A stretch of 64,000 bases of DNA, taken from NCBI GenBank assembly GCA_017441295.1, contig JAFRYA010000004.1, positions 62,001-126,000 on the forward strand. Reading direction: 5' to 3'. Under the pieces are notes generated by a model that was not told the DNA's origin, made no database searches, and worked only from the letters and a program-made list of their open reading frames with translations. Position numbers and translations under genes: made by a program. The DNA comes from Lachnospiraceae bacterium. GTDB lineage: Bacteria > Bacillota > Clostridia > Lachnospirales > Lachnospiraceae. Shown piece after piece: positions 16,855-25,720 of the stretch; positions within the stretch are counted from its first letter, which is position 1, and the number at the start of each line of letters is the position of its first letter.

Positions 16855-18396
16855 CTATCGTTTCATTCTCGGGTCAAATGCATCACGCAGGCCGTCACCT
16901 ACAAGGTTGAATGCAAGTACGGTAGCGAGCAGCAATACACCTGCCGGAATCCAGATAAACCAGTAGTTCTGTAATACATAAACGTTATTTACATCGTTGA
17001 TAATATTGCCCCATGAAGCGAATGGGAACTTAACACCGAGTCCTAAGAAGGACAGTGTAGCTTCTGTAATGATTGTTCCGCCGAGTCCCATGGTGGCTGA
17101 TACGATCAGCTGCGGGATTACGTTAGGAACAAGGTGCTTGAATATTCTTCGGCTGACTGTAAGACCTGTAGCCTCTGTTGCGGTCATGTACTCCTGCTCT
17201 CTCAGGGACAGGATCTGACCTCTGACGAGTCGTGCCATTCCAGGCCATCCGAGGAATCCGAGGATAAGCATCAGGTATACCATTCTTATGGTCGGGTCTA
17301 CACCGGTTGCGTCCATTGCCGCACCAAGGATAATGATGATAGGCATTGAAGGGATGCAGTAGAATACGTCAACTATACGCATAACCAGCATGTCAACCCA
17401 GCCGCCGAAGTAACCTGAGATACCGCCCATGATTACGCCGAGAACAAGTGAGATGATCTCAACGATGAAACCGATTACCAGAGATACACGTCCACCATAC
17501 ATAAGACGGGTAAGCATATCCATACCGTTTCGGTCAGTACCCAGCCAGTGCTCTGCGCTTGGCTGTGCATATGTGTCAAATACACGGCTTTCCTTCTCCT
17601 GAAGGATGGTGTATGTCTTGGTAGCAGCCTTGTAAGTAAGTTCATACTCATACTCAACACCGTCTGCATCGGTAAATACGAACTGTTCGCCGCCATCATT
17701 AATAACTTCAATGAGCTGGTCTTTGAAAGCTTTGGAAAGGAATACGTCCGGCATGAGGGCCTGAACAACGATTCGGCTGACGTAGCCTATTTCAGTTGTT
17801 CCATCATATATATGGCCTTCATCCAATTCGACCCTATAGGTCTTGCCTTCTGCTTCAAAGGTAGTCTCTCCATTGGTATATGCCTTTAATGCGGCATATC
17901 TGAAGCTCATATCATATTGTGAATCTGCTGCAGAAGCATTAAAGATATCCTTGTAAGCAATACCGATCATCTCGCCGTTTTTGCTTGCACTGTAGAATTC
18001 TTTTCCTTCTTCTGTAAGTCCGTACTGAACTCCGTTGTATTCAAAAGTGTCGGCTTTCTTTGAGATGGCCAGGAACATCTTTGCCTGAATTACGCTGTTG
18101 AAGTCTTCTGTGAATGCGCCATAACGGTATTCTTCATTAACAATAGCGCTGGCATATTCCTTACTCATCATGTCATTTCTATAGAACAGCTGATCCTCGC
18201 CGTATGGTGAAATAATTCCGCCTAAGAATGAGAACAGGAACATAAAAATGAGGACAATGAGGCCAACCATAGCCATACGGTTACGTGCAAATCTTTTCGC
18301 AACCAACGCACCGGGTGAAAGGACCTTTACACGGCGGTCATCATTCAATGAATACTGTTGTGTTTCGTTTTTATCATTAACGTCTTTTTTACTCAT
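16855..18396 (-). CDS. oppC: Oligopeptide ABC transporter permease OppC with large extracytoplasmic insertion
   Basis: 513 residues, against about 300 for ordinary OppC. TM1 lies near residues 40-62. The conserved permease core resumes at about 275 with AEHWLGTDRNGMDMLTRLMY and ends GDGLRDAFDPRMKR, containing the EAA loop (ATGLTVSRRIFKHLVPNVIP). The roughly 200 residues between them should sit outside the membrane, next to the binding protein. They hold three similar beta-hairpin-like units (NGVQYGLTEEG, EGKTYRVELDEG, DGVEYEYEL). The stop codon is TAG. Function in the channel is clear; the role of the insert is not. Confidence 0.93.
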   Translation of the reverse strand: MSKKDVNDKNETQQYSLNDDRRVKVLSPGALVAKRFARNRMAMVGLIVLIFMFLFSFLGGIISPYGEDQLFYRNDMMSKEYASAIVNEEYRYGAFTEDFNSVIQAKMFLAISKKADTFEYNGVQYGLTEEGKEFYSASKNGEMIGIAYKDIFNASAADSQYDMSFRYAALKAYTNGETTFEAEGKTYRVELDEGHIYDGTTEIGYVSRIVVQALMPDVFLSKAFKDQLIEVINDGGEQFVFTDADGVEYEYELTYKAATKTYTILQEKESRVFDTYAQPSAEHWLGTDRNGMDMLTRLMYGGRVSLVIGFIVEIISLVLGVIMGGISGYFGGWVDMLVMRIVDVFYCIPSMPIIIILGAAMDATGVDPTIRMVYLMLILGFLGWPGMARLVRGQILSLREQEYMTATEATGLTVSRRIFKHLVPNVIPQLIVSATMGLGGTIITEATLSFLGLGVKFPFASWGNIINDVNNVYVLQNYWFIWIPAGVLLLATVLAFNLVGDGLRDAFDPRMKR

Positions 18397-18413
18397 GATG
18401 ATCCTCCTTTCCC

Positions 18414-19400
18414 CTATGCTAATCTTACACGCGGGTCAACAACCGCGTAGAGAATGTCTCCAAGAAGGTTACCGATAAGCGTCAGTACTGCAAGGAAGCA
18501 GAGATAGAACATTGAGAATGGAATATCACCTGCTATCATGGCATGGTATGACGCGTATCCGATTCCAGGAATTGAATACAGGGTCTCTGTGATCAGAGCT
18601 CCTGAGAACAGTCCCGGAAGAGATCCGCTGATAATGGTTACCAGTGGGATCAATGTATTTCTGAAGGCATGTTTATAAACTACTTTGTGTTCATTCAAGC
18701 CTTTGGCTCTGGCTGTTCTGATATAGTCAGCATTCAAAACTTCAAGCATATTTGTTCTGGTATAACGGACAAGCGAACCAAAGCTGATAACAACCAGCGT
18801 TACGATAGGAAGCACCAGATGGTGTGCCTTATCGAGGAACTGTCCCCAGCTGGACAGATGCTCGTAGTTTCGTCCGACCAGACCAAACAGATCAAACCAT
18901 TCCAGTTTTACTGAAAATACCAATTTTAACAGCGACGCAAAGAAGAACGTCGGTAGGGAGTAACCTACCAGCGATATTACCGAGACGACGTAGTCCGTCT
19001 TCGAATATTGTTTCGTCGCGCATAGTATTCCCAATGGAATAGCAATGACTACTTCCAGAACCAGCGTAATTGCGCCCATAATGAAAGAGATACCGATTAC
19101 TTTACTGAACTCTTCCAATACCGGGATAGTGTAATACCAGCTGTCACCGAACTGTCCGGTGAGAGCTTTTCCCAGCCACGCAAAGAAGCCAGGTATGATA
19201 CCTTTATCCATTCCGTAGGTCGCAGAAAGCTGAGCCATCCATTCCTCAAACGATTTGGAATTCGGCTGCATGGATTTCTGACGCGCAATTGCCTCAATGT
19301 ATGATGTCGGAAGACATCTCATCAAAATATAAACAACAAGCGCTACCAGGAATAAGATAAGGATCGAGATAAGAATTCTTTTGATAATGTACTTTCGCAC
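18414..19400 (-). CDS. oppB: Oligopeptide ABC transporter permease OppB
   Basis: 328-residue inner permease subunit. The N-terminus (MRKYIIKRILISILILFLVA) gives TM1, followed by the periplasmic-side loop and five more membrane segments. The EAA cytoplasmic loop, which docks on the ATPases, is RAKGLNEHKVVYKHAFRNTL. It forms the channel with OppC. The 168-nt gap to oppA holds two hairpins rather than a promoter-like region. Stop codon is TAG. Confidence 0.95.
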   Translation of the reverse strand: MRKYIIKRILISILILFLVALVVYILMRCLPTSYIEAIARQKSMQPNSKSFEEWMAQLSATYGMDKGIIPGFFAWLGKALTGQFGDSWYYTIPVLEEFSKVIGISFIMGAITLVLEVVIAIPLGILCATKQYSKTDYVVSVISLVGYSLPTFFFASLLKLVFSVKLEWFDLFGLVGRNYEHLSSWGQFLDKAHHLVLPIVTLVVISFGSLVRYTRTNMLEVLNADYIRTARAKGLNEHKVVYKHAFRNTLIPLVTIISGSLPGLFSGALITETLYSIPGIGYASYHAMIAGDIPFSMFYLCFLAVLTLIGNLLGDILYAVVDPRVRLA

Positions 19401-19444
19401 TCTTCATCCCTCCAAATCTAGCATTTAACAATTTTGTCAGGTCA

Positions 19445-19529
19445 TACAGCTTTCTTTTACAAAAGCTGTATCAACTGGCAAAACAGTTATTATAAACGCG
19501 CCCGTGCGGAGCCCCGAAGGGCTCCGCAT
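19445..19529 (-). other. Two hairpins between oppA and oppB
   Basis: On the minus strand a GC-rich hairpin GCGGAGCCC-TTCG-GGGCTCCGC (19504-19529) and an A/T-rich one TACAGCTTT/AAAGCTGTA (19445-19470) follow oppA. Neither has a good T-run. Such elements commonly protect the upstream binding-protein message and attenuate the permease genes. Confidence 0.65.
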
Positions 19530-19568
19530 GTGAGCGTCACATAATCGTGTTAGATTAATTGTTATAGA

Positions 19569-21893
19569 TTAGTTTAACTCGATGTTCTGAATCTCCTGCA
19601 TCCATCCGTAGAATGTTGTGATATCAGGAGTTACAGTGTCCATATTAACTCTCTCAGTTGAGAAGATAATAGCGTTCTGTCTCTGATATACAGGGATTTC
19701 TACAGCCCAGTCAATAACTTTGTCAAGGCAAGCTTTGTAGATTGTCTTTCTGTAAGCCTGGTCAGTGGATGTACGGCCGTCAAGGATCAGCTGGTTAAGC
19801 TCAGGATCGTTGATTGCATACATGTAGTTTGAACCACCTGCTGCACGAGTGCCATCGCCTGAGAAGTAGATCTGATACATATCAGGATCAACTGTTGCAC
19901 CCCAAGCTGCACACCAGATAGCGAGCTGCTGAGCTTCAAGAGCTGTCCAAAGCTCTGAAGAGTTAGTTAAGTCTTTAACCTTAAGAGTGATACCGATCTT
20001 AGCGAAAGCGTTAGCTGCTTCGGTAAGGATCATGAATGAAGGATGGTCGCCTGTGCCATCGCCAGGGATCCAAGCTTCGTACTCAAGTGAAGCACCCTGT
20101 GGAGCTGCTGTTACCTTGCCGTCAGTTACTGTGTAGCCAGCTGCCTCAAGGAATCCAAGAGCTGCCTGAAGTGCTGCTTCGTATCTCTGCTCATCGGTCA
20201 TGTCAGATGTGTAGATGTCGTTTCCGTTTACATCAGTTGAGAATGCAACTTTGTATCCATCGTCTGTTGACTGTGGAGCTGCCCATGATGTATTGGAAAT
20301 TGGGTAGTTAATAACAGATGCTCTGTCACCATAGTAGGTGTCGATAGCAACGTTACGATATACTGAGAAGATAGTACCAAATGCTCTTCTAAGGTTCTTA
20401 GAAGCTTCTGAAGCTGGGTCGCCGCCAACGTTCATAACCTTAGCGCACATTCCGATGTAACCATAACCAAGGTTGTCAACTGTGTTAGTTGTAACCTTTG
20501 CGCCGGTAAGTTCACCACCGTTAGCCTTCTCGATAGCTGCAATAGTATCCTGTGAGAATGAAGGATCAGTGATATCGATAGTACCAGTTGTTACACCATT
20601 AAGCTTGTCATCATCAGATAAGAGTTCCTGGAAGTTAACGTATTTTGTCTTAGGAGCTCCAAGATAGTAGTTATCATTTGCTTCGAAGTTAACAACACCA
20701 TTTTCGAACTTGATGAACTTGTAAGGACCAGCGCCCATAGGCTGAGTGGTCTTAGCACGAACTGATGAAAGATCACCTTTCGGGAATCCGAAGTTGTTCT
20801 CTTCAACGTTGAATGCTGCTTTGTCACCATAGTAGTGAAGAGGAGCGATTGAAACGCCAAGCTGATAAATAGCTGTAGCATCAACCTCTGTCAGGACTAC
20901 ACGAAGGTGATAATCATCGATCTTCTGGATACCTGAAATGTTAGCAACAGGATCAGCAACAACTACCATGTTCTGAACATACTCGCCTGCATAATCAACT
21001 TCTGAGAAAGCGTCGATTGACTCGCCTGTAGCAGCTTCGGTGTTAACCATGTTGTTCAGGTCTGAGCCGTAAGCATCAGCAAGAGCTTTCTGGAATGCTT
21101 CGATAGTATTGTCTTCAATTGAGAATCCCCAGTTGCCGGCTGCGCCTGCAATGTCGCCTTCCTCGTTGTAACCATTGTTTACACAGTAAGCAACGATTTC
21201 TTCAGCGAGAACCTTAGTTACATTGTCATAGAATCCCCAGAATGCTGTCTGCTGCTCTTCTGTAAACAGAGTGAAGTCTGTGTTATCCCTGCCAGCATCG
21301 AAAATAAGATCTGCAAGGCTCTTCATATCTGAACGGTAATCAGCCATACCTTCGATTGGAAGTGCGAAGAATGTTGATGATCCGTCATATGAAGGATCAG
21401 AAAGAACATACATTGAGAAGATGATATCATCTACTGTCAGCGGCTCGCCGTCTGAGAATACCAGATCTTGGCGAAGTTCGAAGTCATAGAATACTGTTCC
21501 ATCTTCGTTCTCTGTAACTACGAGGTTAGCCGGTCCATAGTATGTATAGTCGGTGCCGTTGTAGTTAATTGTCTCGCCGTCGATGCCTTTGTAGATGATA
21601 GCGCCCTGACGATCGGATGAAAGCAGACCCAGCTGAGTCATAGTGTAAACATCCTGGTCATAAGCTGTCTCTGAGAAGAATGGAGAGAACTTGTTTGAGA
21701 ATGGTGAATAACCAACAACAAGTGTCTTTTCTCCAGCCTGCTCGCCGCCGCCTTCGCCGCTTTCAGCCGGAGTAGTCTCCTGGCCTTCGCCGCCGCCGCC
21801 TTGCTGTCCGCCATTGCCTGAGCATGCTGCAAGAACACCTACAACAAGCAGAGCGCAAAGAACGAGAGCAAGAATTTTTTTGATTTTACTCAT
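19569..21893 (-). CDS. oppA: Oligopeptide-binding lipoprotein OppA (enlarged)
   Basis: 774-residue extracellular solute-binding protein of family 5 that captures peptides for OppBCDF. The signal peptide ends in a lipobox with Cys24 (GVLAACSGN), followed by a Gly/Glu linker. Family 5 features include LVFSDGEPLTVDDIIFSMYVL and PMGAGPYKF. It is about 200 residues longer than usual. An acidic segment (about residues 185-310, between FALPIEGMADY and ISGIQKIDDYHLRVVLTEVD) looks inserted and may contact the OppC insert. A strong AAGGAGG ribosome site precedes the ATG. Confidence 0.93.
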   Translation of the reverse strand: MSKIKKILALVLCALLVVGVLAACSGNGGQQGGGGEGQETTPAESGEGGGEQAGEKTLVVGYSPFSNKFSPFFSETAYDQDVYTMTQLGLLSSDRQGAIIYKGIDGETINYNGTDYTYYGPANLVVTENEDGTVFYDFELRQDLVFSDGEPLTVDDIIFSMYVLSDPSYDGSSTFFALPIEGMADYRSDMKSLADLIFDAGRDNTDFTLFTEEQQTAFWGFYDNVTKVLAEEIVAYCVNNGYNEEGDIAGAAGNWGFSIEDNTIEAFQKALADAYGSDLNNMVNTEAATGESIDAFSEVDYAGEYVQNMVVVADPVANISGIQKIDDYHLRVVLTEVDATAIYQLGVSIAPLHYYGDKAAFNVEENNFGFPKGDLSSVRAKTTQPMGAGPYKFIKFENGVVNFEANDNYYLGAPKTKYVNFQELLSDDDKLNGVTTGTIDITDPSFSQDTIAAIEKANGGELTGAKVTTNTVDNLGYGYIGMCAKVMNVGGDPASEASKNLRRAFGTIFSVYRNVAIDTYYGDRASVINYPISNTSWAAPQSTDDGYKVAFSTDVNGNDIYTSDMTDEQRYEAALQAALGFLEAAGYTVTDGKVTAAPQGASLEYEAWIPGDGTGDHPSFMILTEAANAFAKIGITLKVKDLTNSSELWTALEAQQLAIWCAAWGATVDPDMYQIYFSGDGTRAAGGSNYMYAINDPELNQLILDGRTSTDQAYRKTIYKACLDKVIDWAVEIPVYQRQNAIIFSTERVNMDTVTPDITTFYGWMQEIQNIELN

Positions 21894-21956
21894 TTTTGCC
21901 TCCTTAAAAATTATTTCTAATTTTGAAATCTATAATCACAAAGCCATGCTTTGCAA

Positions 21957-22481
21957 TTACCTTAATGTCCATTTGAATTTCTTCAAATAAAGTTTCAGCA
22001 CCAACATCAGCGCAATGTTTATGGCTTTCGCCGCCAGGAATACCACGCATGCTGCAATAAAGATCTCTTTGTTGATGATCATATATACGATACATGCGAT
22101 CAGCTCAACTGCCGCGCATACCGCCGCTGCCGTGTTAAATCCTTTAATCACCGGAACCGTCTGCTTGTAAATGTATTCTTTCAGGGGTTCCTGCTGTCTG
22201 GTGAACCTTACGATCTTGTAGATCATAATGCCCAGACAAACGGCTTCAGCAGCAAATGGTATCAGCACATAAAAGGTATTCCACAAAGTCCCGCCGTCCA
22301 GAATGCCTGAACATATAAATACTGCCGCAGCTATTATGCTGAATATCAGCATCTTTTTGTTCAGGTCGCTGCGCTGCGCCAGTGTGCCTTCGAGGCCCAT
22401 GTGCCGGCCGGTGTAATAGTATTCTCCGTTCATACCCGGCTGATAATCATTCAGATAGGAACGGCGCAATTTCTTAGCCAT
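21957..22481 (-). CDS. Membrane protein of unknown function (four segments)
   Basis: 174 residues with a basic, Tyr-rich N-terminus and hydrophobic segments near 45-62, 68-87, 112-133 and 138-160, ending in a basic tail (KLYLKKFKWTLR). No family is recognised. It is translationally coupled to the M3 peptidase gene (TAATG overlap at 22481) and lies just before oppA, so it shares the peptide-use context. It may be a small integral helper or an unrelated passenger. Confidence 0.75.
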   Translation of the reverse strand: MAKKLRRSYLNDYQPGMNGEYYYTGRHMGLEGTLAQRSDLNKKMLIFSIIAAAVFICSGILDGGTLWNTFYVLIPFAAEAVCLGIMIYKIVRFTRQQEPLKEYIYKQTVPVIKGFNTAAAVCAAVELIACIVYMIINKEIFIAACVVFLAAKAINIALMLVLKLYLKKFKWTLR

Positions 22482-24184
22482 TATTCAATACCTGTCAGAT
22501 CGTAAGCCTTCAGCCATTCATCCGCCTTGGCGCACACGCCCTTCAGAGTCTCCTCATCGAACGGGCTGTCCAGTCCGGCGTTCTCGAGCAGCTTGGTAAA
22601 TACTTCACTTCCGCCCTGCTCTGTATAAGCCATGTAATGCTTCCAAGCATTAGCCTGATCCTCCTGGATCATAGCCCAGAACTCCAGCGCAACTGTCTGC
22701 GCCAGGCAATAATCAATGTAATAGAACGGGCTGGAATAGATGTGGTGCTGACGCTGCCATCCCTCACCTTCTGAATAGAAAGGAATGTCTCCGTCCAGCT
22801 TCATCCACGGCATATAAATGCCCAGCAGTTCTTTCCATGTCTCATGGCGCTGCTTCGGGGTCATGTCAGGTTTCTCATAAACTATATGCTGGAAGTGGTC
22901 AACCATGGTGCCGTAAGGGATAAATCTGAATGACTCAGCCAGATGGAAATACTTGAACTTCCTTGTGTCTGCGCCAAAGAATCCTTCAGCCCATGGCCAT
23001 GCAAAGAATTCCATAGACATGGAATGTACTTCGCAGCCTTCCAGGCTCGGCCAGCAGGTCTCCATCGGAACGCGCTTTCTGTTAAGCCATCCCTCAAAAG
23101 CGTGGCCTGCCTCATGTGTAACTGTCTCAACGTCACCTGAAGTGCCGTTGAAGTTAGCGAAAATAAACGGAACTTCATAATCCGGGAGATCCGTGCAGTA
23201 TCCTCCTACCTGCTTGCCGTCTCTGGACAGTACGTCCAGCAGCTCGTTATCAAGCATCATGTTGAAAAATTCGGATGTCTCCGGTGACAGTTCATCGTAG
23301 AACACCTTGCCCGCCTTCAGAATGCCGTCAGCGTCTGTGCACGGTTTGGCATTGCCTGAACGGAAAGCAAGTGCGTTGTCAGCAAAGCTCATCGGATATG
23401 TCTTGCCGAGCCGCTCTGCCTGAACCTTATATGTCTCATTAACTACAGGAACTACATATTTAACAACTGCGTCCCTGAATCTGGCTACATCTTCCTTAGT
23501 GTAGCAGTTGCGCTGCATACGGTAGTAGCCGAGCTGAGTATATCCATCATAGCCAAGCTTCCTGCCCATCTGATCACGCAGATGAACGAGCTTGTCATAA
23601 ATGTCATCGAGTTTAGCCTGATTGTCCTTGTACCACTGGCCTTCAGCCTTCCATGCGGCAAGACGCACGTCATCGTCAGCGTCCTGTTTGAAAGGAGCAA
23701 TCTGTGAAATGGTGTATGTGCCGCCATTGAAAGGAATGGCAGCGGATGCCAGGAGAGCTTCATACTCCTGAGTAAGGAGGGCCTCCTGCTGCATATCAGG
23801 AATGATCTCAGGTGCGAAGGTCTTGAGCTCCATCTCAGCATTTATGAAATAAACTTCACTGAAATCCTTTTTAAAATCATTAATGAAAGGAGAAGCCAGC
23901 AGGGCCATTGTGAAGGCTACGGAATACTCCTGAACCTCCGGCATAGCGTTGTTGTAGAATTTCTCCTCTGCATCATAGAACTCATCCCTGGTGTCAATAC
24001 TGTGACGCACATGAGCCAGAGTAACCATGGTATGAAAATGCTTAGCAAGCTCTTCCTGTTTAAGGAAGATTTCTTTAGCGTCTGAATACGAAGCCGCTGA
24101 TTTCAGCGCCTCCGTAAGCTCTTTAATTGTTTTCTTTGCCGCCTCAATGTCTATTCGACTATAAGGCATTTCAGAAAATTTCAT
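22481..24184 (-). CDS. M3 family oligoendopeptidase
   Basis: 567-residue zinc endopeptidase of family M3, which cuts peptides of roughly 5-20 residues in the cytoplasm. The HEAGH zinc motif (THEAGHAFEGW) lies near residue 355, with the downstream Glu ligand in GCEVHSMSMEFF. The frame is open five codons further, but the ATG at 24184 has a GGAG site 9 nt upstream and gives the typical start MKFSEMPYSR. Placed before oppABCDF in the same direction, it probably processes imported oligopeptides. Confidence 0.93.
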   Translation of the reverse strand: MKFSEMPYSRIDIEAAKKTIKELTEALKSAASYSDAKEIFLKQEELAKHFHTMVTLAHVRHSIDTRDEFYDAEEKFYNNAMPEVQEYSVAFTMALLASPFINDFKKDFSEVYFINAEMELKTFAPEIIPDMQQEALLTQEYEALLASAAIPFNGGTYTISQIAPFKQDADDDVRLAAWKAEGQWYKDNQAKLDDIYDKLVHLRDQMGRKLGYDGYTQLGYYRMQRNCYTKEDVARFRDAVVKYVVPVVNETYKVQAERLGKTYPMSFADNALAFRSGNAKPCTDADGILKAGKVFYDELSPETSEFFNMMLDNELLDVLSRDGKQVGGYCTDLPDYEVPFIFANFNGTSGDVETVTHEAGHAFEGWLNRKRVPMETCWPSLEGCEVHSMSMEFFAWPWAEGFFGADTRKFKYFHLAESFRFIPYGTMVDHFQHIVYEKPDMTPKQRHETWKELLGIYMPWMKLDGDIPFYSEGEGWQRQHHIYSSPFYYIDYCLAQTVALEFWAMIQEDQANAWKHYMAYTEQGGSEVFTKLLENAGLDSPFDEETLKGVCAKADEWLKAYDLTGIE

Positions 24185-24350
24185 AACATAATTCTCCATT
24201 TTAATTGAGAATATTTAATGTATTTTATACTTTTTATGCATTATTTTCAAGTGTGTTATTACATTTTTCACATTCTATCGCTTTAATGCGTCAAATTTGA
24301 ATGCATTGTGGAATTATACCTTAAGGCGTCTATGAATGCAACAAAAAAAT

Positions 24351-24380
24351 AAGAGCTGCCGCCAAACGGCAGCAGCCCTT
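24351..24380 (-). terminator. Terminator downstream of the oppA remnant
   Basis: GC-rich hairpin formed by AAGGGCTGCTGCCG and CGGCAGCTCTT on the minus strand, followed by a long T-run (341-350 region). It has a few unpaired bases but is a credible Rho-independent site. Confidence 0.75.
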
Positions 24381-24403
24381 ATAAATAAAGATTTCAGAAT
24401 TTA

Positions 24404-24643
24404 TTATCTGCCAAACTGGCAATCGTTGTTTCCTGAATCAGTTGTCCACATCTCAAGCATGTTGATCGGATCGTTAAAGTCAGCGATCCAGCCTTCACGT
24501 GCGATATCGAAGTTACCCTGTTTTCTTTCCTCCAGGAATACGTTCCAATCCTGTTTGGAGATATCCATTGTAATACCGATTGCTGCGAAATCCTGCTGCA
24601 TTGACTCAGCTACTGCGATAATATAATTTGGCATTTTACGCAC
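24404..24643 (-). pseudogene. C-terminal fragment of an OppA-like binding protein
   Basis: Only about 75 residues remain. The segment DIAREGWIADFNDPINMLEMW plus TTDSGNNDCQF matches the conserved end of family 5 peptide-binding proteins (WxADYxDPxxFLxxFxxxSGNN). There is no signal peptide and the frame begins against a terminator hairpin with no ribosome site. It differs from the neighbouring intact OppA, so it is the relic of another transporter. Confidence 0.7.
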
Positions 24644-24644
24644 A

Positions 24645-24676
24645 CAAAAAAGAGCAGCCTCAGACTGCTCTTTTTT
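24645..24676. terminator. Terminator downstream of the PAP2 gene
   Basis: AAAAAAGAGCAG/CTGCTCTTTTTT forms a symmetrical hairpin with T-runs in both directions. It ends the PAP2 gene on the minus strand. Confidence 0.9.
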
Positions 24677-24688
24677 GTGAATATTTTC

Positions 24689-25576
24689 TTATTTCTGTTG
24701 TGTCAGTTCTTTATAGTGGATCTTGCAGTAATATTCTCCATCGATTTCATATTTTTCTTTGGATTCATTATAGCATTTGTACTCGCCTTCATATGCGCAT
24801 CTCTCTGCGTCGCCTCCTGAGCCGAACACGATAACAACAGATACCACGAACGCGATGAGCCATCCGATGAAGATTCCCAGCGGCGCAAATCTCTTGACTT
24901 TATTCTTGAAGAGCCTGCCCAGGTCAAATGAATAGTCTATCTTGCGTCTGTTTATCCATTTACATATCGGACCGCTGAGAGCATATCCCAGGATGCCTGC
25001 CACGATTCCGAAGAGCATGCCGAAAATGACGTCAGACGCGTAGTGTACCATAAGGTAAACTCTGGAAACCATTACCAGCACGGCAGCAATAACAAAGAAC
25101 CATGCCCATTTACGTTTCTTACGTTCTTCGCACCTGGTCGTATATAATACCAGGGCGGTGGCTATCTCAAAGGCTCCATTCGTATGGCCTGAAGGGAAGC
25201 AGTAGTCACTTTCAGACAGTGCCCCGGCTCCAAGATACCATTCAAAGAACTGTCCATAGTTCTGCAGGGTATTGTAAGGCCTGATCCTCAGGACCATAGG
25301 TTTAACAATGATATTTACCAGCAGTGTTCCTATTATAATGGAAAGCAATACGGCCAGTCCCAGACGCCTGGTTCTCTTAAAGCAGAACAGTGCCAGCGCC
25401 AAAACTCCCAGGAGCAGAACATATGGGGTACCGCCCAGGGATGTAAATAACTTTGCCAGAAACGTCAGGAATCCGCTCTGTATGTTTCCAAAAAAAGTAA
25501 ATATGGCCATGTCAAAACCGAAGAACAGTTTATCCAGGCCAATGCCTATCGATCCGGCCAAAAGTAATGATGTCAT
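24689..25576 (-). CDS. PAP2-family membrane phosphatase
   Basis: 295-residue membrane phosphatase of the PAP2 superfamily, whose bacterial members dephosphorylate undecaprenyl pyrophosphate or phosphatidylglycerophosphate. The three active-site motifs are present: KPMVLRIRP, PSGHTN and SRVYLMVHYASDV. Several membrane segments flank them, and a C-terminal Cys-containing acidic tail follows a last helix. The start at 25576 was chosen over one 9 codons upstream because GAGG lies 8 nt before it. The lipid substrate is not resolved. Confidence 0.9.
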   Translation of the reverse strand: MTSLLLAGSIGIGLDKLFFGFDMAIFTFFGNIQSGFLTFLAKLFTSLGGTPYVLLLGVLALALFCFKRTRRLGLAVLLSIIIGTLLVNIIVKPMVLRIRPYNTLQNYGQFFEWYLGAGALSESDYCFPSGHTNGAFEIATALVLYTTRCEERKKRKWAWFFVIAAVLVMVSRVYLMVHYASDVIFGMLFGIVAGILGYALSGPICKWINRRKIDYSFDLGRLFKNKVKRFAPLGIFIGWLIAFVVSVVIVFGSGGDAERCAYEGEYKCYNESKEKYEIDGEYYCKIHYKELTQQK

Positions 25577-25647
25577 TTTAATTACCTCGTTGTGATTAGT
25601 CATGCTAATTTTATCAAACTTGGGGATTTATGCAATATCATTTAGGA

Positions 25648-25703
25648 TTGACACCATAATGGATTAGTTTTAATATTAACGGTAATTTACGGAAAATCCG
25701 TAA
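25648..25703 (+). promoter_or_regulatory. metQ promoter and 5' leader hairpin
   Basis: -35 TTGACA (25648-25653), 17-nt spacer, -10 TAATAT (25671-25676). The leader then has a perfect 7-bp hairpin, TTACGGA-AAA-TCCGTAA (25687-25703), just before the AAAGGGG ribosome site. It could be an operator or a translation-control stem. No SAM riboswitch is present. Confidence 0.85.
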
Positions 25704-25720
25704 GAAAGGGGACTTACTCT

